Shown here piece after piece: positions 24,336-35,731 of a DNA stretch of 64,000 bases (positions are counted from its first letter, which is position 1; each line of letters begins with the position of its first letter). This DNA comes from Selaginella moellendorffii (Eukaryota > Streptophyta > Lycopodiopsida > Selaginellales > Selaginellaceae). The notes under the pieces were generated by a model, which saw only the letters and a list, made by a program, of their open reading frames with translations, was not told the DNA's origin and ran no database searches. The DNA is taken from the NCBI RefSeq assembly GCF_000143415.4, contig NW_003314275.1, positions 1,061,980 through 1,125,979 on the forward strand, in the 5' to 3' direction. The position numbers were made by a program, and so were the translations under genes.

Positions 24336-24933
24336 TCAAAGGGATTTAGTGGAGAGGAGCTCCACCTTCCCCCCCTTGTGATCAACGAAGAGCGTGTCAC
24401 AGATTGGATTTGCGCCACGGATCTGCTCACGCACGACAATGACAGAGCTAGTGAGCTCCATGAGCTCCCACGCAGCGACGACCAGAGATGGAGTGCATGC
24501 GCCGAGAAGGGCTCTCAGCTCGCCCTCAGTGATCCGGTTGAAACCGCCGCAAACTCCTGAGCAGGCAAGAAAGATAGTGAGCGACGATCGGGCGCAGAGA
24601 AAGAGGAGAGATCTGCAAAACAGACAGAAAGATCCAGCCTCCAGAGATAATTTGCAAAACAAGAAGATTGAGCAAGACCGGCACGGCGCGGGAGAGAAAG
24701 ATTGCCAGACTGAACAACAAAGAGAAAGGGCAGGACGCGAAGAGATGAAGACGAGGATGAGAAGAGACAAGAGACGAAGAGACGATCGCGCGCGAGCATG
24801 AGAGAGAGAGAGAGATGACCCTGAAGAGCATTGTCCGCCAGAGCTCCGGTAGAACCCGCTAGAGCTGTGCTACAACAAAGAGGTGTGAGGGCAAGGAGAG
24901 AGAGAGGAAACCTTTCTCCTCGATGTTCGCCAT
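24336..24933 (-). CDS. Small protein of unknown family, copy A (95 aa, three exons)
   Basis: I do not recognise the family. The gene model is inferred from splice signals conserved in three copies: exon 1 at 24912-24933 (MANIEEK), exon 2 at 24820-24864 and exon 3 at 24336-24556, with GT-AG introns and phases that join into one frame of 96 codons. The C-terminal exon is best conserved: CGGFNRITEGELRALLGAC, then PSLVVAAWELM, VIVVREQIRGANP and GGKVELLSTKSL. There is no signal peptide and no membrane segment. A TATA box lies about 55 bp upstream. A cysteine protease gene follows on the same strand upstream. Cystatin was considered, but QxVxG and the C-terminal PW are not evident. Short secreted or cytosolic roles cannot be told from sequence. 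Confidence 0.55.
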
Positions 24934-24986
24934 ATCTCGTGTAAGACTCGGTATTAGACGGGGGAGAAAGCCTTCGCGCTCTAGCT

Positions 24987-24998
24987 AATATATATAGG
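24987..24998 (-). promoter_or_regulatory. TATA box of small gene copy A
   Basis: The minus strand reads CCTATATATATT, 54-65 bp upstream of the inferred ATG at 24933. The same arrangement occurs in copies B and C. Confidence 0.6.
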
Positions 24999-25390
24999 CC
25001 TTCATGTAGCAGCTGGATCGGCCCGGTGGGAGAATCTGAGAATCTTCATAGTAATTACCTGTACGAGATTACCATTAAGCGTGATGGTTACTTGCGGTGC
25101 GTCTTGGGAGCGAGACAATCGTGAGTCGCTATCCCGCTCGATGGTTACTTGATACGGTGCCACATCATCCCTCACGCGTAAATTTTAATAAAAAAATGTA
25201 TAGTCAAACTCAAGAAATTATCTAATTATGTTTTCTTGATTTCATCATTCTACCTTCTCATCTGCTACTACTTATTTGAAAAAGACCCGTAATATAATAT
25301 TTTAAAAAGATTAGGCTGGACATTGAGATTACTTTGTCAAACTAGAGACTAGTGATTTACAAGATTAAAGACCATATAATGATCTTTAAA

Positions 25391-26590
<1,200 letters not shown>

Positions 26591-26599
26591 CTTTCCACT

Positions 26600-28340
26600 T
26601 ATTAATTAGGGCCAGAAACCCTGCACAATATAATATAGAAGTTCCTTTCCTTTTTGTTACACGCAAAGTATATTCTCTTTCAGAAGTGATCGAGATTTTG
26701 AACGGCTTCTAAGAAAAGTGGATGCCACGTCACTTTTCTCTTGTCCAGGTACGTGTGTAGAATGATGTATCGGATCACAATCCAATTTTCTCTGAAACTT
26801 CAAACAAATGGTCCTCCGTCAAATTTTCACTTGATAAACTTGGAGTATGTTTCCATTTCTATTTCTTTTTTATCTTCTAACCTTTTTATGAAAGCAAGGA
26901 GAAAAGCCTGGTAGAACCGGTGAGTAATTTTTTGCATGATAAAGTTCCTGATACAATAGCAAGCTAGTCGATCTAAACGCTATATTCTAGTAGTGACTTC
27001 TCGTTCTCTTACTTTGCTGCAACAAGAGCTGTCGTGAGGAGATTAGTACACATTAAGAATCAATGCTTTGCAGATATTGCGTGGCCCTTTTTCGCCTTGG
27101 CAGCAACATCAGCTCTTGCGCCTTACGATCATTCCGACACGCTCAATTGCGTTGTTAAGCTTCCTCGTTTTTGCGTAAAGTTTAGTGTTTGTCTCCTCTT
27201 TTTTACCAGTGCCTTCTTTATTTGAGCTTGTTTCTTCCTATAATTTCTTTCGGTTTTCTTGGAGTTTCAGTTTTGTTCTTTGTTGTTATTCCTCTCTTGA
27301 GACTTGGGAGCTCGTCGTCCTCTTAGTGTGGCTGGTTTTTCTTGAAAATCCTTGTCCATTACATTGTGGACATTGTCCAGCTTCCTGTTTAGATGACAAA
27401 AATTTCAAAACGAGCCAAACATCTCCTGCTCGGTTTTCCAGTCTCCCCAGCTCGCGAATTAACAGGCGAGCAACTGTTTATCGGTTTTTTCTCGCTCGAG
27501 CCTGAGTAAAAAAGCTTACACGACCATCAAAGCTTGTTGAAATTTGCAATGTAACAACATGCTCACACACTAGACAAAAAGGCAGGGTAACACTTACCTG
27601 ACAATTCATAAATCCCTTTACCATTTCACTAAATGAAAGAGTTAGTGAGCGAGATAGTCCAAGCGCTGAGAAAAAGAAAGAGATTCACTCACCGGTCTAA
27701 GCGTTCAAAGCAAGAAGACATCCCTTAGTATGAGATGGGAGTGAGCTTTTGGAGCGGCAGAGCTGGCAATCTGCTTAGCGTGCAGGAATCAATCTATACC
27801 GTGAGGTCGAAATACAGCCACCCACGAGAGTGCTCCACAAGACCAAGTTCTTTGGAGAGATGGGCTTCCTCCGCCTCGCCCATGCTCCCAAACCTTGCCA
27901 AGTAATCCATCAGCGAGTTGGTCATGCACACGCGGAAACCTTTTATTATAACAAGGCTGGTGATCCTTAAGGTCGTTCTTTGTTCTAACCGCACTATAAT
28001 ATTTGGAGACATATGACAGTTCCAAAGATCGTGGAGGACAACTTTGAGCTGGTTCTTCTAGTCTAGCCTCTTCACATGGCGATCTTCTACAACGAGAAGT
28101 ACAAATAGTTATAGATATTGAATTACAAATGGATAGATACTTCAGCTAAATACTATATATACATGGCATAAAGGTGTTCTTTGCAGGTGGAAATGGAGTG
28201 CCTGGCCAGGAGTTGGGTCATGATTTGGAAACATAGTCGTATGCTTCTCAGTTGGACATGACTATAATATATATTAGAGGAGGCTGCTCAACACGGGCTC
28301 CATAGTTTAAATTGTTGGATTAAATACCTATTACCTCTTG
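26600..28340. other. No confident gene; possible PPR scrap at about 27797-27925 (minus)
   Basis: No splice-compatible coding region is evident. On the minus strand the words MTNSLMDYLARFGSMGEAEE resemble a PPR repeat, but nothing continues it. 27395-27500 and 23280-23340 share words such as CTCGC and GAGCGAGC, without clear homology. Confidence 0.35.
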
Positions 28341-28344
28341 AAAC

Positions 28345-29480
28345 TATACAGAAACAGTAGAGACTCTGGTGTTCATGCCACAGACACCAAACCCCCGACA
28401 CAGCCTAAAATATCCATCTTCACCATAGTTCTAGCTCCAAGATCCAATAGGGCTTATCACCATGTCTGCCATATCCAACAAGGAGCACAGCATGGTTCAT
28501 GTTGTCCCGACCGGGGCAAATGCGAGGGCAAGAAACTCCACCCACGTAGTCTTTTATGTAATCTGCATTGAGAGCAACTGCAAAAACCACAAACCACAAT
28601 GTCTCGTCAACTTTTGCCAAAGAACAACATGCTACTTACTCGAAAGAGGCCCATTTTTCACAAGATGTGCAGCAATCTGGTTCTCATCCTCAGACACAGT
28701 GGAGTAGTTTGCAATGATGGCAGGGCATCGGTGACCGGGAAACATATACTTCCTATAGCCTTCTTCATTGTAAGGATAATCTTCCTCAGCTTCAAGACCC
28801 GTGGCTTTAATATACTTGTACGCATTTAACATGTCACCGCCTTTGCAGCCACCATCCTGGTTCCAAGTGGATAATCATGGATCAGAATTGCCATTATAAT
28901 TCAAATCAAGAAAGAAATTACCATGCGATCACAGTCAATCAGCTGCTCCTCGTTTAGGCTAATGAGCTCTCCAGTCTTTAGAAAGTGGGCACCTTCCACT
29001 GCTCCTGTGCTGCTAAAAGTCCAGCAAGAGCCGCAACTTCCCTGGAACTTTTAAAGGTGAGACCTTAAGATCATCCAGAAAACTAACTTACCTGGTTCTT
29101 CACGGGGGTCACTGCACCATGCTCCCAAACTCTCTGGCAAGTTATCTGTTGCAAGAAGTGGAACCTGATCTACAAGCCTATTGGAAGGTACCCTTGTACG
29201 GAAACCCAAAAAACCTGTGGTGTGAGGTCCGAGAAGCGCGTTATCCCATGTACCACGGTGGGATCTTGCTTGTGGTGCCTCAAAGCACGTACAAGGTTTT
29301 TCTCAAAGACCTGGAACTTATACTCTTCATCTGTCGAGTAAACTTTGTGAAGTGGCTCTCCACGTTCTCCAATGCTGTTGCGACATTCACTTCCGCATGG
29401 TCTATCACTTGTCGGATTCCAGGCTCAAAATTGTTGCAATGGATTTGGATAGCATATTGCCAAACACTTAGCACATAAAC
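28345..29480 (-). pseudogene. Cysteine protease relic, copy 2 (RD19-like)
   Basis: Exon order matches the intact gene: [10 protein letters not shown] (28990-29040), GGDMLNAYKYIKATGLEAEEDYPY (28650-28860, given here in part), then CPRICPGRDNMNHAVLLVGYG (28490-28540). Catalytic Cys and His codons remain. It is broken in two places: the start of the mature region has lost bases around 29120-29140, so NLPEAFDWREHG becomes a frameshifted NLPESLG, and the Asn region after YWIL (28420-28450) has lost bases. The signal peptide is not recognisable. Transcripts could exist but not a normal enzyme. Confidence 0.75.
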
Positions 29481-29526
29481 ATATAACCGTGAAGAATATT
29501 CCTCTAAAAATATCTCCGCGAAATGC
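29481..29526. repeat. 46-bp perfect inverted repeat, left arm (partner 35450-35495)
   Basis: ATATAACCGTGAAGAATATT and the next 26 bases equal the reverse complement of 35450-35495 without mismatch. Both arms lie directly before a PPR fragment, at the left edge of each duplicated block. Confidence 0.9.
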
Positions 29527-29619
29527 AAACTAATCCGTTTTAACAACGCCTAAAATATAAATAATCCATTTTAACGATGCTTAAAGAAAGATTAAAATGC
29601 AATAAAGAATAAGCGTGAA

Positions 29620-29775
29620 AGCTTGGAAGATCGAGTGGCTTTCTTCTACGAGCGGTGGACGATCTCGAGCAGCATCGCGTCGACTCCTGATCCAGGCAGT
29701 GATCGCCGTGGAATGACCGCAATCTCCCGGCCTGGAACGCGATCATCGCCGCGCAAACGCAAGTTCGCAACTTTC
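29620..29775 (-). pseudogene. PPR relic, copy B, with a small internal inversion
   Basis: GGAAGATCGAGTGGCT at 29625 matches 23932 and 35521 in the same orientation. The part at about 29695-29770 (GGCCTGGAACGCGATCATCG) is the reverse complement of the matching part in copies A (24060) and C (35605). So a segment of roughly 80 bp has been inverted in this copy only. Confidence 0.55.
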
Positions 29776-29843
29776 CGCAGGCAAAAAGAATGTTTATTCA
29801 TCGATCAAACAGCAAAGAACATTAATTTCGAAAAGAATTCAGC

Positions 29844-30366
29844 TTAGAGGGATGTAGTGGAGACACGCTCCACCTTCCCCCCGTTGGGATCAACCACGAA
29901 CTTGTCACAGACAGGATTCGCACCAGGGATCTTCTCGCGCACCACGATGACATGGTCGGTCATCTCGAATTGACCCCAGGCAGCGACGACCAGAGACGGA
30001 GTGCATGCGCCGAGAATGGCCTTCAGCTCGCCCTCGCGCATCCTGTTAAATCCGCCACAAATTCCTAAGCAGCAAGAAAGATTGTAAGAACGAAGATCAT
30101 GCGCGAGAGAGAGAGAGAGAGAAGAGAGATCTGCAAACAGAAAGAAAGATACATGCTCCAGAGAAGATCTGCAAAACAAACGGATTGAGCAAGACCGGGG
30201 TGGCGCGCGATCTGCAAAACAAGCAGGACGAGAGACTATCACCGCGCGCGCGCGAGAGAGAGAGATAGAGAGAGATCTGCAAACAGAAAGATACATAAAA
30301 CAAACGGATTGAGCAAGACCGGGTCGGCGCGCGATCTGCAAAACAAGCAGGACGAGAGACTATCAC

Positions 30367-30411
<45 letters not shown>

Positions 30412-30667
30412 GAGGGAGAGAGAGAGAGGGAGAGAGCCAGAAACGAGTAAGACCCTGGAGCTGCGGATCACTCACGCCTCCCACTGCCACCAGAGCTTCT
30501 CCCGCAAGAGCTGCAAGACAGAAAGTGTGAGATTGAGAGAGCGGAGAAAGAGAGAGAGGGAGAGAGAGAGTAGCAAACCGTGGAGCTGAGGATCGCTCAC
30601 GCCTCCCACTCCCGCCAGAGCTTCTCCCGTCAGAGCTGCAAGAAGAAAGTGTGAGATTGAGAGAGCC

Positions 30668-30702
<35 letters not shown>

Positions 30703-30734
30703 GAGAAACCTTTCTCTTGCATGCTTGCCGCCAT
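29844..30734 (-). CDS. Small protein of unknown family, copy B (100 or 119 aa)
   Basis: Same layout as copy A: exon 1 at 30710-30734 (MAASMQEK), last exon at 29844-30064 (CGGFNRMREGELKAILGAC, SLVVAAWGQFEMTDHVIVV, PNGGKVERVSTTSL). Between them are two near-identical 57-nt exons, 30579-30635 (ALTGEALAGVGGVSDPQLH) and 30454-30510 (ALAGEALVAVGGVSDPQLQ). Both are phase 1 on each side, so using one or both keeps the frame. The introns are filled with GA and CG microsatellite. A TATA box lies 65 bp upstream of the ATG. Function unknown. It is the best preserved of the two later copies, and its reading frame is complete. Confidence 0.55.
30100..30700. repeat. GA-rich and CGCG microsatellites in introns of copy B
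   Basis: Runs of AGAGAG alternate with CGCGCG and with a repeated 60-70 bp segment (GATCTGCAAAACAAGCAGGA, seen twice here and again at 36070 and 36200). Open frames up to 124 codons here are low-complexity artefacts. Confidence 0.85.
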
Positions 30735-30798
30735 AGCCTAGCCGTAACTGCGTCGGAGGAGAAAGGGCAGTGGTAGCTCGGGCTGGGCTTAGGCCGTG

Positions 30799-30806
30799 TT
30801 TATATA
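30799..30806 (-). promoter_or_regulatory. TATA box of small gene copy B
   Basis: The minus strand reads TATATAAA, 65 bp upstream of the ATG at 30734. It is conserved in copy C at 36617-36624. Confidence 0.6.
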
Positions 30807-30934
30807 CACCATTACAGCTGAATCCGGACAAACCAGTAGCTTTCGCTCCATCATAATTACTCGTAGAGCGTAGAGAGCGTACTCCATCCAACGTCAACAT
30901 TGGTAATGTGAGAAACGGCCACACCATATGGTTA

Positions 30935-31575
30935 GCCTAAAGTACCCATCTTTACCAAATTCATCAGTCCAAGAATTCTTCATGGTCCATTCTCTATGCA
31001 CAGGGCAAATGCGCGGGCAAGCAAACACTTGATTATTGTGACAATGGCCCGTTCTTCACCAGATTTGCATCTCAGACACCCTTCAGTAGTTTGCAATGGT
31101 GGCAGCCACCTTGCTGGGCTGGTAAACAGTGTCTGTAGCCAAGTTCTTCACAGAGTTGCTGCAGCGAGGACGTATTATCCACTGAGATAATCTTCCTCAG
31201 CTTCCAGACCCCTGGCTTTGACGTGTACTTAGCATGTCGCCACTCTCGCAGCCGTTATCCTGGAGAATAAAGATCATATGATATCACTGTAATCACAATT
31301 TATCAGCTGGTGGCGAATGAGAAAGTTGGCGCCTGCAAGACCAGCAGAAGTTTCAGACTTGTTTAATAAAACCCCATGATCAAATCAACATGAGCTTATT
31401 GGAGTACGCCTTATGGAATTCCATCGCGGTAACACTTCAGGGGTGAGGTCTGAGAAGCTTGCATATACTCCTCTGTAGTCCCGTAAACCTTTAAGTAATT
31501 GTCTGTCACCTGTAGAACTCCTCCAAGATCCAATTTATTTTCTGAAGAGCAACATAATATCCCTTTTTGTTATTA
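30935..31575 (-). pseudogene. Cysteine protease relic, copy 3, heavily deleted
   Basis: Short islands match the intact gene in order: the C-terminal exon end (30937-30985), the CPRICP codons (31003-31020), NLVKNGPLS (31040-31060), the EDYPY region (31130-31200) and pieces of propeptide (31390-31560). The catalytic Cys exon is almost gone. The gene is clearly dead. Confidence 0.7.
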
Positions 31576-31865
31576 CTCGTATATTCTCTTTCAGAAGTGG
31601 CTCGTACAACTTTTTCTGTGCTAGACAAGAATAGCCACATCACTATCTGAATCAGATGCAATCACCACCCAGATCGTCCAGTACAAAGGCTCTATCATTG
31701 TACCACCGTCTTGGCCAAAAGCTCCTCCAAAAAACTTCGACCCGCTTACTCTAGAATCCAGAATCTGGCTTTTGATTGAATAAATGAGAAACCTTGAAGT
31801 ATGATCTGAAATTTAAAACCTACATACTATAAAACATAGGAAGCACTTACTATATACATGTTTCT

Positions 31866-33467
31866 TCACAGTCTTCTAGCTTTGAGAGTTGCTCTCAGTG
31901 GTTGTTTCATCACCACAGTAAACTCTTGTATGGGAGTTAGATCCACTGCTGTCTCGCCGGGCACTGTGTTCCACTCGAACTCTTGCACGAGACGAGCAAG
32001 GACGAGATGGACGTGGAGAGTCGCTAGGCCGAGCCCGGGACAGATCCTCCGCCCGGCTCCAAACGGGATCAAGTTTAGCGCCCCGGACGAGGCCGTGAAG
32101 TCGGCACTGGCACCCGGCCCCTCGAGAAACCTCTCGGGCTTGTACTCGTCAGGATTCGTCCACAGCTCCGGATCGTTGTTGATGGCGTAGATGTTGAAGA
32201 GCAGCGTTGCATGGACCGGGATATCGTAGCCTCCGAGCTTGCAAGGCTCGGTCACTGCGTGAGGAAGAGTGGTGTAGCCCGGTGGATGCTTGCGTAGAGT
32301 TTCCTTGACGACGGCCTTGAGGTAGACGAGCTTGTCGATGTCTTTCTCGGTCACTGGCTTATCTCCAACGCTGGAATGGATCTCCTCCAGGAGCTTCTTC
32401 TGGACGGCCGGGTGCTTGATCACGTTGGCGAGCGACCACTCGAGAGTGTTGGCGGTGGTGTCGGCTCCGGCGTTGAGAAACTCGGAGCACAGCACGATCA
32501 AGTCCTCGTCCGTGAGCTTGAGCTGATGATCCTCTTGCCGCTGGAGCGAGAACAGCGAGCTCAGGTAGGAGTTTTGATCGAGCTTGTCCTCGGCTGCCAG
32601 GAGCTTGGCCCTTTGGATCAGAGGCAGCAGGAGCTCCCTCCTCTCTCCGACGAGTTCCTCCAGCTTCAAATCCCTCGGCGATCGCTGGACAATCTTGAGA
32701 AGCGGGACAAAGTCGCTCATCCTCCCACCGCGTCCAGCACTGGTGATCAAGTGCCGCAGCATTCGTTCCACACCATTCACGGCATCCTTGTCCAGCCACT
32801 GCCCAAAGCACATGTAGGAAAGAAGCGAGAAGACGGTGAACCTGAGCGTTGCAAGAACCGGTACCGCGCTGCTGTCCGCGCGGCACTCCTTATCTACCGC
32901 GCGGTACACCGGACTATCCGCGCTGTACTCCTTGTCTACCGTGCGGTACGATGGGCCGTCCGGGCTGTCCGCCCGTTGTGACGTCTGGCGAAGCTTCTCC
33001 ACGAGCTCACTGATAACGCGCTGCCTGGCGGGCTCAAAGGCGTGGACGCGGTGTGGGCTCAAGACGTGGCTTACCATGTTGCGCCGCACGGTACGCCAGT
33101 GATGACCATAGGGCGCCGCGTTGATACTGCGGCGGTAGTTGCTCAGCCGGACCTGCCGCTCGGACAAGGATGGCCGCGACGAGAAAATGGAGCCCTTCTC
33201 GATCAGGGCCTCGTGCGCGAGCTGCGAGCTCGAGATTACCACCAGGGGCACCGATCCAACGCGAAGTGTCATGATCGCGCCGTGCTGCCGGGCCAGATTT
33301 TGGAGATTCATGGGGCTCCCCAGCACCGATCGCATCTGGAGGAGATTGCCGAGGAGTGGGAAGCCCCTTGGCCCCGGAGGGAGATGGGTTCGCCGCCTGG
33401 AGAGGAGAAGAAGCGAGGCGGCCAGGATCGCCACCGCCACAGCCAGGAATGCCACCATAGACGCCAT
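31866..33467 (-). CDS. Cytochrome P450, clan 71, CYP77-like, copy 1 (533 aa, single exon)
   Basis: A heme-thiolate monooxygenase anchored in the ER membrane by residues 4-24 (hydrophobic AFLAVAVAILAASLLLL). The proline hinge LPPGPRGFPLLGN follows. The I-helix oxygen-binding motif is AGADTT, the ExxR motif is KETLRKHPP, and the PERF motif is PERFLEG. The heme loop is PFGAGRRICPG with Cys476. The wording around the K-helix and after it (HAVTEPCKLGGYDIP) is closest to what I know of CYP77, whose characterised members act on fatty acids; the substrate here is unknown. An unusual feature is an in-frame tandem repeat at about residues 165-200 (DSPxYRxVDKE type). The gene is head to head with the TPR gene. 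It is over 99% identical to copy 2. Confidence 0.92.
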   Translation of the reverse strand: MASMVAFLAVAVAILAASLLLLSRRRTHLPPGPRGFPLLGNLLQMRSVLGSPMNLQNLARQHGAIMTLRVGSVPLVVISSSQLAHEALIEKGSIFSSRPSLSERQVRLSNYRRSINAAPYGHHWRTVRRNMVSHVLSPHRVHAFEPARQRVISELVEKLRQTSQRADSPDGPSYRTVDKEYSADSPVYRAVDKECRADSSAVPVLATLRFTVFSLLSYMCFGQWLDKDAVNGVERMLRHLITSAGRGGRMSDFVPLLKIVQRSPRDLKLEELVGERRELLLPLIQRAKLLAAEDKLDQNSYLSSLFSLQRQEDHQLKLTDEDLIVLCSEFLNAGADTTANTLEWSLANVIKHPAVQKKLLEEIHSSVGDKPVTEKDIDKLVYLKAVVKETLRKHPPGYTTLPHAVTEPCKLGGYDIPVHATLLFNIYAINNDPELWTNPDEYKPERFLEGPGASADFTASSGALNLIPFGAGRRICPGLGLATLHVHLVLARLVQEFEWNTVPGETAVDLTPIQEFTVVMKQPLRATLKARRL

Positions 33468-33531
33468 GGTGACAAGATGCCCTAGCTAAGAACCCTAAAA
33501 ACAGAGACCAAGAGGGTTTAGGGTTTTAGCG
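33468..33531. promoter_or_regulatory. 64-bp divergent start-to-start interval, copy 1
   Basis: Only 64 bp separate the P450 ATG (minus) and the TPR ATG (plus). It holds telo-box-like AACCCTAAAA and GGGTTTAGGGTTTTAG. At least one of the two transcripts must start inside the other gene, or the two 5' leaders overlap. Confidence 0.7.
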
Positions 33532-34773
33532 ATGGTCGCTACGCGCTTGCTGCTTCTGGCCAGGAATTCCTTCGCGGCTAGACGATCGCTCTGTTGTCAC
33601 AGGAGTGCCGCATTCTTGGAGCACGAGATTTGGGAGATTTGTAGCCGGCGAAGCTCGGGATTTCCATCGCTGCTGCCTTCCAGGTATTTTGGTAGCAATG
33701 CCGGTGCTGGCAGCGGTAAGGAAGTGGCGAAGGAGGAGAAATCCGTGATCCCGGCCGCAGGTAATTCTCGTGCTTCGAGAAAAGGGGAAGATCACTCGAA
33801 AGCAAATGAGAATATGGAGGACAAGCCAAAGCGAACGAAGAAAGTGGAAGAACCAAAGTTGCCGGCTTCGAGAAAAGGAGATGTCGAGGAGGTGGCCGAT
33901 GGAGCGAAGGCTAAACCCAAGAAAACAAAGGTGGTGGAGACCGAGGCAAAGCTTTTAGCTCCCAGAAAAGATCTTGGGAGTAACGAAGCGATCGAAGCCA
34001 AACCAAAGCCAAAGCGATCGAGGAAAGTGAAGGGCGAGGAAGAAAAAGACTCCAGTGTTTCTGGAAATGGCAAAGAGGTGACTAAAGCGAAGTCGAAAGG
34101 GACGAAGAAAGTGCCAGTAGAGGAAGGAATGGAGTCCGAGCTATCAGCTCCAGGCCAGAGGAAAACATCTAAGCCAAGGACACAGTCTGCAAAGAAGGTG
34201 GAGGAAACTGTGAAAGATGTCGGGACAGTTGGTTTAGTAGCAGAGAATAGTATGGAGCTGGAAAAGAAAGTTGAGAAGAGACCACCAAAGCCAGGGAGGC
34301 AAGCTGCAAAGAAGATGGAGCTACTGGATGAAGCTGCGAGGATTGCCGGGACAGATGGTTTAGTAGCAGAGAATCCATAGAGCTAGAAATGAAGGAACGG
34401 GATTGGGTCGTGGTGGTAGAATCATCGCCGCAAAGTTTGGACGTTAGTTTGGATACTAGTGGGACTAAAACTCCAGAGTTCGTGGAAAACAATCTAGATT
34501 CGGAAATAAGCGTACCACTTGTGGAAGAGTCCGGGGCGTCGCAGCAAGCTTTGGACGATGCAGCGAAGCCACAGACAACAGAGACTGTGAAGGTTGCTGA
34601 GACAGACAACGTGGTTGTAGAAAAAGATTCAAAGGTGGCAGAACCATCGCCAGATCAAGCGAAGACGCAGCATGAAAATGTGGTCACAGCGGGAGCAAAA
34701 CAGGATGGCTTTCTTGAGGTGGATGACGAGCTCAAGGAGTTTCTCATGGACAGAAAGCTACAGCAGGAGCAAG
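33532..34773 (+). pseudogene. TPR protein gene, copy 1, frameshifted and truncated
   Basis: It matches copy 2 (39045 onward) almost base for base through the N-terminal presequence and the Lys/Glu-rich region. A 10-nt loss at about 34370 creates a stop at 34378-34380, after 282 codons. Homology ends abruptly at 34773 (QQEQ), where PIF/Harbinger-like sequence begins. The whole TPR domain is therefore missing. A shortened mitochondrial-type peptide could still be made, but not the TPR protein. Confidence 0.88.
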
Positions 34774-35430
34774 GTGCCGACAACTGTCGCAAGCATCAAG
34801 TGCCTCGGGTACAAGATTTGATTCCCGGAGACAGTAGCGAAGGTTAGAGCTGTGGCAGTAGATTTTCAACAAATCACCAAGATCTGTCTCCCTAATGTGG
34901 CTGAGGTGATCGATTGTACACATTTCGAGATTATCCTTATCTGACCAGTTGGCCCAGATGGTGAGGGCTACTTTGATCAAAAGCAATGGTACTCAGTGAT
35001 CATGCAGGGGGTTTATGATGCTCAGAAAAGGTTCTTGAGTATTTATGCAGTTTAGCCAGGTAATTACTTTTAATTTTTTTCTTCTATACATTTAATTGGT
35101 TTATTTTTGTCCTTATGTTCATAACATAAGGGTTTTTCAGAACTCCAAGCTATGCCACAAGATCCAAGCAAGGGAATTACTCACAATTCCTCAAAAGTTT
35201 GTTTTTAACGAGTGGATTGAGCCATACCTGGTGGGAGACAAAGGCTATTAGCTGCAGCAGCACTTAATGATCCCTCACTTAGGTAAGTTGATTGTTTTTT
35301 TTTTTTTCAATTATTCATTTGAAACAGATTCCCAGTTGATGGTCAGTACAACCAGCAACACCATCTAGCCCAAATTGTTATTGAACAAGCATTTGGACTC
35401 CTAAAAATGAAATTCATATGCTTAATAGCA
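34774..35430 (+). pseudogene. PIF/Harbinger-type DNA transposase relic
   Basis: Read with frameshifts, the order is LPNVAEVIDCTHFEI (34890-34935, first catalytic Asp), QWYSVIMQGVYDAQKRFL (34985-35040), EPYLVGDKGY (35220-35250) and IVIEQAFGLLKMKF (35375-35415). This is the order in plant Harbinger (DDE_Tnp_4) transposases. Stops and missing spans show it is dead. I could not find terminal repeats. It sits exactly where the copy-1 TPR gene loses homology to copy 2. Confidence 0.75.
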
Positions 35431-35449
35431 ATCATTTTTAGTCAAAAGT

Positions 35450-35495
35450 GCATTTCGCGGAGATATTTTTAGAGGAATATTCTTCACGGTTATAT
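35450..35495. repeat. 46-bp perfect inverted repeat, right arm (partner 29481-29526)
   Basis: Reverse complement of 29481-29526 without mismatch. It lies between the Harbinger relic and the second duplicated block. Confidence 0.9.
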
Positions 35496-35518
35496 CCCAA
35501 ACTAGTAAAAAGTAGAAT

Positions 35519-35640
35519 ATGGAAGATCGAGTGGCTCTCTTCTACGAGCGGAGGACGATCTCGAGCAGCATCGCGTCAACTCCATTGCGGAATTGCGTTT
35601 GCGCGGCGATGATCGCGTTCCAGGCCGCGGTCATTCCACG
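35519..35640 (-). pseudogene. PPR relic, copy C
   Basis: The minus strand still reads words like those of copy A (WNAIIAA region, AMLLEI). Its start marks the left edge of the second copy of the segmental duplication. Confidence 0.5.
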
Positions 35641-35731
35641 GCCTGGATCACGCTGCTGCTTTCCAAAGGCAAAAAGAATGTTTATTCATCGATCAAACAG
35701 CAAAGAACATTCATTTCGGAAAGAATTCAGC

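Noticed and set aside
24336-24933. Cystatin identity for the small gene beside the protease
   Set aside because: QxVxG and the C-terminal PW are not recognisable and the fold words differ; kept as unknown.
30097-30530. Leu/Ser- or Arg/Glu-rich frames in the GA microsatellite, also at 35922-36432
   Set aside because: Low-complexity intron sequence; the conserved exons of the small gene use another frame with clear splice sites.
32376-32981. 201-codon plus-strand frame opposite the P450 (and its twin at 37895-38500)
   Set aside because: A shadow of the GC-rich P450 coding strand; codon pattern and homology belong to the P450.
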